From an uncultured Clostridium sp. (GTDB taxonomy: Bacteria > Bacillota > Clostridia > TANB77 > CAG-508): a DNA stretch of 32,851 bases. Location of the stretch: NCBI GenBank assembly GCA_948468275.1, contig CAOKHI010000022.1:1-32851 (forward strand). Reading direction: 5' to 3'. Below, one piece after another: positions 17,900-26,900 of the stretch; the first letter of the stretch is position 1; each line of letters starts with the position of its first letter. The notes below the pieces were generated by a model. The model did no database searches and was not told the DNA's origin. It saw only the letters and a program-made list of their open reading frames with translations. A program made the position numbers and the translations under genes.

Positions 17900-17928
17900 A
17901 ATATATAATGTTTTTCTCTAAAATGCAA
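17900..17928 (-). promoter_or_regulatory. Sigma-A-like promoter of the xth operon
   Basis: On the minus strand TTGCAT (17928-17923) and TATATT (17905-17900) are 17 bp apart, 33 bp before the xth ATG. Confidence 0.6.
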
Positions 17929-17966
17929 GTAAATTATATTTTTTAATACAAATATTGGTAAATATA

Positions 17967-18002
17967 AAGAGTCTAGTTTTAGATTTAAAACTTAGACTCT
18001 TT
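17967..18002 (-). terminator. Intrinsic terminator after the 179-aa gene
   Basis: A long stem pairs AAAGAGTCTA plus GTTTTA (from 17967) with TAAAACTTAGACTCTTT (to 18002), with one bulged base and a tiny loop. It lies just past the stop at 18010 for leftward transcription and separates this gene from xth. Confidence 0.7.
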
Positions 18003-18009
18003 ATGTTTA

Positions 18010-18549
18010 TTAGTTTGCTACTTGTTGATTTTGTTCTTTTTCAAATACTTCTTCTACTCTTCTTAATCCTGATGTATTTAGTATTAGTTCATGATTTTTA
18101 ATAATTTCTTTTGCATCATTGTATTTTGATGCTTCATAACAATTTATAACTGTTATTGTTTTATTTTTTAACTCTTTGTGGTTTTTGTTTATGAATTTAT
18201 TTATATTTGTATTTATTATATTTATGTGTTCACTTTTTCCATTTACTATTATTTCTATGCTATTTTTAAATTTTATTTTTTCTTTCAAATATTGTTCTAT
18301 ATTATCATATTTATACATTTTATTGCTTGTCCAATTTATTGATAATATTTTTGATTTTGTTTCTTCTTTTAAGTTCATTCTTGATATTAATTCTTCTACT
18401 CTTTCTTGTATTCCATTTTCTAATATAGTTAGTATTTGTGTATCTTTTGTTATATTTTCATTAATATGTGGTAACATCATTGTTGTTAAATGCCATTCAT
18501 TTACATAGAAACTACATACTTTTTTTATGATTTTTTCTTTATTCTCCAT
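18010..18549 (-). CDS. Uncharacterised 179-aa cytoplasmic protein
   Basis: I do not recognise this family. The product is 179 aa, rich in Lys, Asn, Ile and Glu, with no signal peptide or membrane span. Near the N-terminus is a distinctive string, CSFYVNEWHLTTMMLPHIN (residues 12-30), followed by TILENGIQERVEELISRMNL, and toward the end NCYEASKYNDAKEIIKNHEL; alternating beta and helix character suggests a small alpha/beta domain. The frame is open to an ATG at 18600, but that ATG overlaps the -10 of a near-consensus promoter, so the start at 18549 (MENKEK), with GGGTGG seven bases upstream, is preferred. It is a single-gene unit, divergent from spoIIR by about 210 bp and closed by its own terminator. 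A link to sporulation is possible from position only. Confidence 0.8.
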   Translation of the reverse strand: MENKEKIIKKVCSFYVNEWHLTTMMLPHINENITKDTQILTILENGIQERVEELISRMNLKEETKSKILSINWTSNKMYKYDNIEQYLKEKIKFKNSIEIIVNGKSEHINIINTNINKFINKNHKELKNKTITVINCYEASKYNDAKEIIKNHELILNTSGLRRVEEVFEKEQNQQVAN

Positions 18550-18590
18550 GTTTTTACCCACCCTTTTTTCTTTTCTTACGTTACTGGTAA

Positions 18591-18619
18591 ATTTTAACAT
18601 TATTACAAATATATGTCAA
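18591..18619 (-). promoter_or_regulatory. Near-consensus sigma-A promoter of the 179-aa gene
   Basis: On the minus strand a perfect TTGACA (18619-18614) is 17 bp from TAAAAT (18596-18591). The alternative ATG at 18600 falls at the -10 end of the spacer, which rules it out as a start. Confidence 0.75.
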
Positions 18620-18678
18620 TACTGTTTCAAAATAAATACAAAAAAATTTTTCTTTTTTTATTATTTTTGCATAGTAAT

Positions 18679-18704
18679 GTATATTTTTAAATTTTTGGTT
18701 AATA
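18679..18704 (+). promoter_or_regulatory. Possible forespore (sigma-F-like) promoter of spoIIR
   Basis: GTATA (18679-18683) and GGTTAATA (18697-18704) resemble sigma-F -35 and -10 elements, but the spacer is 13 bp, shorter than usual, and the -10 has a mismatch. The call leans on the known sigma-F control of spoIIR in Bacillus and Clostridium and is weak. Confidence 0.22.
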
Positions 18705-18761
18705 CTTTTTTTATAGAGATATTTTAACAAATGTGTATTATTTTTAAAGTGGAGGTTTATT

Positions 18762-19427
18762 ATGAGAACTTTATTAAATATTATATGTAGTAAAAAAGTA
18801 AAATATTACATTTTATTATTATTTTTACTATTTTTATATATAACTGTATCTGCTGTTTCTTATGTAAATGCTGTTTCTTATGATTTAGCAAATAGTGTTT
18901 TTAGGCTTCACGTTATTGCAAATAGTGACTCTAAAGAAGATCAAGATCTAAAATATATTGTTCGTGATAATGTTTTACAATATATGAATTCAATTTGTAA
19001 AGATGCATGTTCTAAACAAGATGCTATAAATATTGCAAACGAGCATTTAGACGATTTTCGTGACATTGCTACTAAAACTATAAAAGATAATGGATATAAT
19101 TATGATGTTACAGTTGAAATAGGCAATTTTTCTTTCCCTACTAAAAATTATGGTGATATTTCTTTGCCCTCTGGATTTTATGATGCTTTACGTATAAAAA
19201 TAGGTGAAGCCAAAGGTCAAAATTGGTGGTGTGTTATGTTTCCTCCTTTATGTTTTGTAGATGTAAGTTCTGGAATTGTTTCTGATGAATCAAAAGAGAT
19301 TATGAAAAAAGATTTATCTGAAGAAGAATTTAGTTTAATTTCTAATGAGGATAATGCTGAAATTAGTTTTAAGTTTAAATTAATAGAAATGCTACAAAAT
19401 GCAAAAATATTAACTGCAAAAAATTAG
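18762..19427 (+). CDS. spoIIR: Stage II sporulation protein R
   Basis: A 221-aa protein with an N-terminal membrane or signal segment (about residues 15-37), then the SpoIIR domain: FRLHVIANSDSKEDQDLK and VRDNVLQYM early, and the hallmark GFYDALRIKIGEAKGQNWWCVMFPPLCFVD in the centre. In Bacillus it is made in the forespore and exported to the intermembrane space, where it triggers SpoIIGA to process pro-sigma-E in the mother cell. Length and motifs are complete. GGAGG sits seven bases before the ATG. It is monocistronic: the stop codon is inside the stem of a terminator. It is one of few plus-strand genes here and is the clearest evidence that the organism forms endospores. Confidence 0.96.
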   Translation: MRTLLNIICSKKVKYYILLLFLLFLYITVSAVSYVNAVSYDLANSVFRLHVIANSDSKEDQDLKYIVRDNVLQYMNSICKDACSKQDAINIANEHLDDFRDIATKTIKDNGYNYDVTVEIGNFSFPTKNYGDISLPSGFYDALRIKIGEAKGQNWWCVMFPPLCFVDVSSGIVSDESKEIMKKDLSEEEFSLISNEDNAEISFKFKLIEMLQNAKILTAKN

Positions 19428-19449
19428 ACAAATACCTGTCTAATTTTTT
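19418..19449 (+). terminator. Intrinsic terminator of spoIIR containing its stop codon
   Basis: Thirteen-bp arms AAAAAATTAGACA (19418-19430) and TGTCTAATTTTTT (19437-19449) have a 6-nt loop and run into more T residues. The TAG stop at 19425-19427 is in the 5' arm. Confidence 0.85.
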
Positions 19450-19464
19450 TATTTTTTCAAAATA

Positions 19465-19609
19465 TTTTTCTTTACTTTTTCTATTTTTTGTGTTTTAATA
19501 ACATCATTAAATATTCTAAATATTTATTTTCTTAAATATTTTTCCAATAAATATTTTATTGACAAGTTGTCAAATTTATTTTATAATTAAAGAAAGAAGT
19601 GGTTTTATG
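19465..19609. repeat. Rpn upstream region, copy 1 of a direct duplication
   Basis: From TTTTTCTTTACTTTT at 19465 through the promoter, RBS and first codons, this stretch matches 32669-32816 with scattered substitutions and small indels. Both copies keep an AAATATTTA / TAAATATTT hairpin (19518-19526 and 19533-19541) and the palindromic promoter. Confidence 0.85.
19559..19587 (+). promoter_or_regulatory. Consensus sigma-A promoter with palindromic -35 operator (Rpn gene)
   Basis: TTGACA (19559) and TATAAT (19582) are both perfect and 17 bp apart. TTGACAAGTTGTCAA (19559-19573) is a 7-bp perfect inverted repeat around one central base and covers the -35, a classic repressor-site position. It is conserved exactly in the second copy at 32765. 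Confidence 0.8.
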
Positions 19610-20641
19610 ATAGTTTTTTCCTATCAGGATTATTTAGCTTGTAAGAAAATTATTGGTTCTTATTGGTATTTAAACGAAAATAGTTCAGATTATTATTTAG
19701 GTACAAATAGTGCTGTTCACAATGTTCATGATGCTATGTATAGAGCTTTACTTAATGATAAAAATGAATTATGTGCATTTTTAGAAAAATTTATTAATTA
19801 TAACATTTATAGTAATGAAATTTGTAAATACAATACTTCATTTATTACTGATAATTTCAATTCTAGATACACTGATGTTATTTATAAATTTAAAAATGAA
19901 CCCATATATATTCTTATTGAACATCAATCATATATTGATAACAGTATTTCTTATAGAATTTTTGATTATTATACTGAAATCTTGAGAGATACTATTGATA
20001 GGAATAGTATTAATAAAAAAGATTATAAATTTCCCTGTGTTATTCCTATTGTGCTGTATACTGGTAATAAAAATTGGAATTTAGTTCCTAATATAAAAGC
20101 AAAACAGTATGATGCAAGAACTATTATGGGGAAAATATTCATAAATTATTATTTTATAAATATTAATAATTATTCAATATATGAACTATTAAAAGTAAAT
20201 TCTTATATTGGATATGCTATGGCAATAGATAAATGTAAATGTGCTGATGAACTTTATGATGTTATTAATAAATTATCTACTATATTAGATAATAATGAAC
20301 ATATAAGTTACACAAGACGTATTATTAAATATATTTTAAATGTACATTTTGATGATGAAACAACAGCGTTGCTGTTAAATAAATTTAATGAAAGGAATGA
20401 TGTTACTATGAAATATGTTTGGGATTATATTAAAGAAGATCAAGAAAGAATTGCAAAAAAATTAACTATGAATGGCAAGCGTGAAGGTAAACGTGAGGGT
20501 AAACGTGAGGGTAAGTTAGAAGCGAGATTAGATTTTGTTAGAACTATGCTTAATAATGGCGAAACTATTGAAAAAATTATGCTTTATAGTAAAGTTAGTA
20601 AATCAGAAATTGAAAAACTTCGTGAAGAAATGGCTATTTAA
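19607..20641 (+). CDS. Rpn-family PD-(D/E)xK nuclease / putative transposase
   Basis: A 344-aa member of the Rpn / PDDEXK nuclease family (often annotated as putative transposase), whose E. coli relatives are DNA endonucleases that raise RecA-independent recombination. HDAMYRALL at residues 41-49 and the core YTDVIYKF...YILIEHQS give Asp90, Glu105 and Gln107, the D...ExQ form usual in this family. SYRIFDYYTEIL and PIVLYTG are also family strings. The C-terminus has three GKRE tetrapeptide repeats and a Glu/Lys-rich helix. The frame is open back to TTG 19559, but that codon is the promoter -35, so ATG 19607 after AAAGAAGTGG is taken. It is monocistronic. A second copy begins at 32814. The gene looks intact; activity is not known. 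Confidence 0.9.
   Translation: MIVFSYQDYLACKKIIGSYWYLNENSSDYYLGTNSAVHNVHDAMYRALLNDKNELCAFLEKFINYNIYSNEICKYNTSFITDNFNSRYTDVIYKFKNEPIYILIEHQSYIDNSISYRIFDYYTEILRDTIDRNSINKKDYKFPCVIPIVLYTGNKNWNLVPNIKAKQYDARTIMGKIFINYYFININNYSIYELLKVNSYIGYAMAIDKCKCADELYDVINKLSTILDNNEHISYTRRIIKYILNVHFDDETTALLLNKFNERNDVTMKYVWDYIKEDQERIAKKLTMNGKREGKREGKREGKLEARLDFVRTMLNNGETIEKIMLYSKVSKSEIEKLREEMAI
20474..20512 (+). repeat. Twelve-bp in-frame tandem repeat encoding GKRE
   Basis: Three units encode Gly-Lys-Arg-Glu. Units 2 and 3 (20486-20497 and 20498-20509) are identical and unit 1 differs at synonymous positions. Such charged repeats are common at the end of Rpn-family proteins and can change copy number by slippage. 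Confidence 0.8.
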
Positions 20642-20723
20642 AAAACATTTATTCATGTAAAAAATTATACATCTGAAATAAATAATATTTTTCCTTATTC
20701 TCTAAAGCTTATAAAATTTTCCT

Positions 20724-20850
20724 GAGGGTGTCCTATAATTAAATTATAAAACAGATACCCAATTTTATTATAAAATATTCTATATGTTTTATAACTTTCT
20801 AATTAAAAGTAGTATCTAAATTTTGTAAAAATTTATTTTAGGACATCTTC
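20724..20850. mobile_element. MITE-like 127-bp element with imperfect terminal inverted repeats
   Basis: The left end GAGGGTGTCCTATAATTAAA (20724-20743) and the reverse complement of the right end (GAAGATGTCCTAAAATAAAT, from 20850) agree at most of their first 20 positions and continue to an AGATAC string about 10 bp further in. The interior is AT-rich without an ORF. The TGTCCTA ends recall transposon termini, but no transposase or clear target duplication is visible. Confidence 0.4.
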
Positions 20851-20892
20851 TGTTAATTTTCTCATTACACAAAAAACAACAAATAATATGCA

Positions 20893-20922
20893 AAAATTCC
20901 AACGAGTTTTCGTTGGAATTTT
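20893..20922. terminator. Strong bidirectional terminator between the convergent Rpn and surface genes
   Basis: Perfect 13-bp arms (AAAATTCCAACGA, 20893-20905; TCGTTGGAATTTT, 20910-20922) close a GTTT loop, with T-rich flanks on both strands. It sits between the end of the Rpn gene (20641) and the stop of the 20938-27219 gene. Apart from this hairpin and the MITE-like element, 20642-20937 shows nothing recognisable. Confidence 0.9.
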
Positions 20923-20937
20923 GCTTTTGGATTTATA

Positions 20938-23900
20938 TTATTTTTTGTCTATAACTTTTCTTTTTATTAAGTAAACTCCTGCTGCTAGTATTATTGTTAT
21001 TGTAAATCCTAATGTATAGTAGATGTATTTTGATCCTGTTGGTGGTGTTACTATTACCTCGCCATCTGGTGGTGTTTCTTTGCTTGTTTTGTCTGCTGTT
21101 CTACTTGAACCTACTGTATCGTGTTCTTGTGGTTGTTTTTCTAGGCTTTGGTTTCCTGGTATTGCTCCATGGTCATATCTACCAACTGAATTGTCTATTT
21201 CTACTATTTCAGCCATGTTTGAATATGCTAAGTCGTCTGCTGAACTTTCTGATGATAATACTTTTGTTAGTTTTAATGTTGCTGTTTCTTCTTCTCCTGG
21301 TTTTAATGCTTTTGTAAGTGGATTCTTAGCTGTTGCTTGTAATGTTGTTGTTTGTGTGCTTATGTCTAGTTGTTTTCTTTCTTCATTTGCTATAGCTCTA
21401 TTGTTAACTAATGTTGATTTTTTATCATTTTGCATATCATCTAGTTTTACAACTTCCCATAATGCATTTCCATCTTTATCTTTGTTGTCTGCTATTTCAA
21501 AGTTTAGATTATTTGCAACATAGTTTATTATTCTTTTAGCTCTTGTTGTTGCTTCTGCTTCTCCATTGTTTGTTATAGTAAATTTATATGTTATTTCTAA
21601 TTTTGCTCCACTTATTAATTCATTATCCATAATTATATTGATTAATTGTTTTTTATCATATCCTTCTATAGGTCTTCCACTTACCATGCCTTTATTTGCA
21701 TTATCTCCTTTTTTCCATTGTAAGTTGTATACACCTTTTTCAGTATCAAATAATACTGTTACTCCATCTGCTGCTGTTACTTTTATGTGTTGTACATCTT
21801 GGTCTAATACTAGTTCTGATCTTGGTCTTTCCACTATACCAAAGTCTACACCTGTTATATTATGTTCATATTTTTGTCCTTCTTTATAGTTTCCTTTTAT
21901 TGTTGTTGTTGCATATTCTACTTCTACTGGTATTTGTGGTGTATATGCATATCTGTATGTTCTTCTTTCTAATTCAGATGCTAGTGTAGCATGTAAGTCT
22001 TTTGTCATTGTTGGATAATATCCTGTTTCGTTTTCTGTATCATATTTGTAATAATCATCATTTTGGTAAGAGTTAAATACTTCTGCTTTATGGTTTGTTA
22101 TTTCTCTTCCATATTCATTTTTTGAATAGTCTATTACTTGTTGTTTTCTTGCTGCATCATCTTGTGCATCTGATTTTTTATCGTCTTGTGTGTACCAATA
22201 GAATGTTTGACCATTGCCTTCATTGTTATATTTATATATTTCAGTTTTGTTTGGTACATCTATATTTTGTTGTTCTTCTCCATTTCTTCCTTTATTAATT
22301 GCAGTAGAACTATCTTTTAATGACTGATCTGTATTATATTCTGATTTTGCAAGTGTTTTTCCTTGTTTTACTGTCATTATTGTAGATTGGAAGTCTTGTC
22401 CATTATAAGATTTTACATTGCTTCCTTTTTTACCAAATGCTGTTGTTGTATTCATTGCTGTTGTATCATCTGAACCATATATAAATCTTACTGTATAATC
22501 TCCTGGTACAAATCCTATAAATCCATACCAACCGTCTGAATTAGTTCTTGTTTGTGCTCTTACAACCATGTTATTATTTTTAATTTCTACTAATTGTACT
22601 ATTACATCTTTTACTTTTGTATCATCATTTCCTAGATCTCCATTTCCATTTCTTGATTCTTCTGTCTTTAATTCTCCTGTTGTTTTATCTTCAAACACAG
22701 TTCCTGCAAGTGTTCTAGATTCTCTAACTTTATAGATAAATACTGGCGCTCTTGATGTATCATCTTCATAAACATTTTTTAAGCCTGGATAATTTTTTAT
22801 GTTGTTATCAGTAAATTCTCCTATGTTAGATATGTCTATATTTCCTGGATTTGAGTCTATATCTATTAGTCCTGGTGTTGAAGTTCCTTGTAGTGCATTA
22901 TATGTTTTGTATCCATTTATTTCTGCTAAGTTTGATGTTTCAAAGTTTTGCTTATTCAATAGTTTATCGCATAATGTATTTCCTGCATCTTTATTATTTG
23001 GATCTTTTCCTACTAGTTTTAATGTTACAAAAATGTATTGTCGTTTATTATTGTTATGTAATCTTGTTTCTGTATTTGGTCTTAAATACATTGTTTTATA
23101 TGTTCCATTTTTGCTTTTATACATATTTGCTCCATTGTTTGCATACATTGAGTTTTCGCTATATGTTACATCTCCTTGTTTTACTCCATTTTCATCTCCT
23201 ACATATGCTCCTGCGTATTCGTAGTTTGGATCATAATAGTCTACTATTTCTGTAATAGCTGCTGTTGTTCCAGATTGATTTTCTACCGCTATTTTATATG
23301 TCAAGTATACTTGTAATCTGTTTTCATTTCCAATTCCTTGTAGTGTTTCATAGTTATTATTTATTGTATAGCTATTATTACCACCTATAATACCACTTTT
23401 ATTTCCATATACAGAGCTTTGACCATTAGCAACTTCTTCGGCTCTCATTTCTATTTCATATTTGTCTGATTCTATTTCTCTTGTTTGTTGATTTGTTATT
23501 TTTTCTTCTATTTCTTTATTTGCATTATATTGTTCTTCTGCATTAACAGCTAAATATTTGTTTCTAAGTCCATTTAAATAGTCACTTTCACTTACACCAA
23601 CACTAAATGGTTTATTACTACCTTTTCTAGAGTCATATTCATATATTTCAGATTTTCCATTTATTTTTACTTCTGCTTTGAATGCATCTTTGTATAAAGC
23701 AAGATCTACTGTTGGTCTATTTTTTATACCTAAGTTTACATTTGTTTGATCATATTGTCTACTATATATTGGTGAATAATCTTTTCCTGCTATTCTTTGA
23801 TTAGAATCGTCTATAACAAATTCATCTGGTATAGCATATGTTTTTACTGTATATGCATTTATTCTACAATCAGCTACAAATTGTATTTTACTTCTTATTT

Positions 23901-26900
23901 CATTTTCACCTTTATGCTGTTCTAATACCTTTAGATATGCAGCTTTTTCGTCCCCATCTGTAGTTGTAGCCATTTTTGATACTTCTCTAAATAAGTCTGC
24001 TATTTCTTCTTGTAAATATACTTTATTGTATATTGTTTGTCCATTTTCAAAGTCTGTTGTTTTATAGTTTGTTGGATATGAACCTATTTCTGCAAATGTA
24101 TTGTTAAAGTTTGCTCTGTTGTTATTCATATACTCTGCTGGATTTTTATTTGATCCGCCTTGATAATCTTCTGTTGCCTTTGATGATACAACTTCTGAGC
24201 CTACATTATATTTAACATTGGTGTATAACATTCCATTATATGTAAATTTAACATAATAGTCTTTTTGAGCATCTATATTTGTAAATTCATAATATCCATT
24301 TGAATCTGTTAATACTGGATTAGCAAGTTTTGTTGTTGATTCTACTGTACTTGTTGTTTTTCCACAACCTGGTTCATAGTAATCTATATCTTTTCCTTCT
24401 TCTTTATTACATGTAAATATGTATTTTACTTCTTCATTACATGTAAGTTTCCAGTAATCTGGTTCAAGATTTTTTTCTTGGCAATCTAATATTTCATGTG
24501 ATAATATGCTATAACAGCTTTTCTTATCGTGTTTACAATCTGTTTCTTCACATTTTAATGGATAACAACCATCTTTCCAATTATGTTTTTCGTGTTCTTC
24601 CTTTCCACATATTTCTGCTGCTTTCATATCAAAACAAGTTTTTCTAGTATGCTCATGTTCTTTTTGACATTTTAATGGATAACATCCTATTTTATAACTA
24701 TGCTCATGTATTTCTTTTCCACATTTTGTAATTTGCTCTACTTTAAAGCATCTTTCCTCATGTTCATGCTTGCCACATATTAGTTGTCCATCTGGGTTAT
24801 AACATTCTGGTTCATGCATATGGTAAACTGGTTCTTCAAAGCATGTTCCTGGTCCTCCTTCTTCAGCTGAACCTATATGTGTGTGTGTAGCTTGATTATA
24901 GCAAGAACTTTGTACTGTTTCACTACCTGAATGTTTATGATAAACTGCTTTTGTATAACATCCTCCATATTGGCTACTATTTCCTATATGTTGATGCATT
25001 ACATTTTGTTCTAAAGCTACTTTATTATTGTTTACTTCATATAATGTAACTTCTATACCTTCTAGTCCTTCTCCATCATCATACTGATTGTTGCCTTCGT
25101 TTACTTTTCCTTGGTCTTTATCTAAGAATACTTTACCACTTATATTCATAGTAATATCTATTACTGGTGGTGGCGTTTTCTTTGCATTGTATATTGTAAT
25201 TTTTGCAATGCTATTACCTTTTGAATCTGTTTTTAAATTCGTAGTACTTGATCCAGAACAACTTGTAATTACACCATTATTTAATGTTAACTTCATTGTT
25301 GATGTTTCATTTGTTATTACATAATTTGTTGGTGCTTTTGTTTCTTTGAATATTACATCTATAGTTCCTGTAAATTCACTTAAGTCTAATCCTCTTTCTT
25401 TTATTTCTTGTGCTGTTATTCTAGCTAAACCATTAGTATCTGTTTTTCTACTAAATTTTAATTCTTTTCCATTAATTTTTAATGTTACTTCAAATTCTGC
25501 ACCAAATAATGCTTGTGTATTGTCTGAAGATTCCTTATATATGTATATAACTGGTTGTTTTGGTATTATTGTTGGTGGAATTTCATCATTATATACTGTA
25601 ATTTTAGCAACACTCTTTCCTCCCATGTCATTATCTATCTCTGTTTTGCTAGAACCTGTACAATCGGTAATTAAACCTTTATTTAAAACTATTCTCATTG
25701 TTGATGTTTCATTTTTAATATGATGTCCTTCTGGTGCTTTTGTTTCTTTAATTGTTGCATCTATAGTTCCTGTAAATGTACCTATATCTATACCATATTG
25801 CTCTATATCTTCTGTTGATATTTTAGCTAAACCTTGATCATCTGTTTTTTTACCTAAAGTTATGGTTTTATTTTTGCTTCCAGATGAATCTTGTCCATTT
25901 ATTGCAAGTGTAATATTAAATTCTGCACCATACAATGGTTCATTATGTGTAGAACATTCTTTATATATAGCTATCATTGGTATTTTTTTCTCTTCTGGTT
26001 CTTCTGGTATATCTTTACCAATTGTTAGTCTAGCTGTTCCTGTTTCTTCTTCTACATCCATACCATAAGCCAATAATTTTTGTGCTTCACCTAAATCTAG
26101 TTTTCTCAAATTAAATGCATATGTTGTTGTTTGATTTACTATACCTCCATGTGCTGTTTTATGTGGTATTGTACACCCATCATCTTTTGTTTTACTATCA
26201 ATTTGCCAATACCATTGATATATTCTTCCTTCATATTCATATAATGTACCTGTATATTTTTTAAAGTATTTGAATCCCATATCTAGGCTAATAGATTTTG
26301 AAGGTTTAGTTGCCTTAAATTTTACATAGAATTTTTCTTCTTTTTGTGGATATTTATAATCTCTAGCTGATATTGATTTTCCTTTTTCATCTTGAATTTC
26401 TACTAGCTCTAAATCTTCTCCTTTTTCATTTTTTACTAATAACTCACTCATTTCTCCAAAGTTAATTCTTTCTCCATTTGGTTTTACATAGTAATTATCC
26501 AAATACGATACTGCAAATGGTCCTGCTGTATATGTATCATTTTTTTTGTCTACTGATACTTTTACTTTACTTAAATCAGTAACATCTTTTGGAGTAAATT
26601 CTTTTCCTGCATTTTTTTCTTTTTCTTCATAATATTTTTTATATTCTACCGCTTCATTGTATATATCTTTTTCAGTATCTCTCAGTGAATCTATTCCTAA
26701 ATGTCTACCTTCATTAATACCTAATACCCACATAATTCTTTGTGCTACATCTATATCATCTGTGTGCTTTAATACATATAATACATCTTGATATTTATTT
26801 ACATCTTTTTGTTCTTTTATAGTAAATTCACTTTGGTATTTATATTTAACAGGATCTGCCTTTTTAGGCCAACCTGTATTTTTTAATCTTAATATTTCTC

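Noticed and set aside
18550-18600. Upstream ATG (MLKFTSN) for the 179-aa protein
   Set aside because: It falls within a TTGACA-N17-TAAAAT promoter, so it would not be on the transcript, and it has no RBS.
19559-19606. TTG start extending the Rpn protein by 16 residues
   Set aside because: The TTG is the promoter -35 hexamer and the added codons span the -10; the second copy has a stop and different spacing in this stretch. ATG 19607 has a suitable RBS and matches the second copy.
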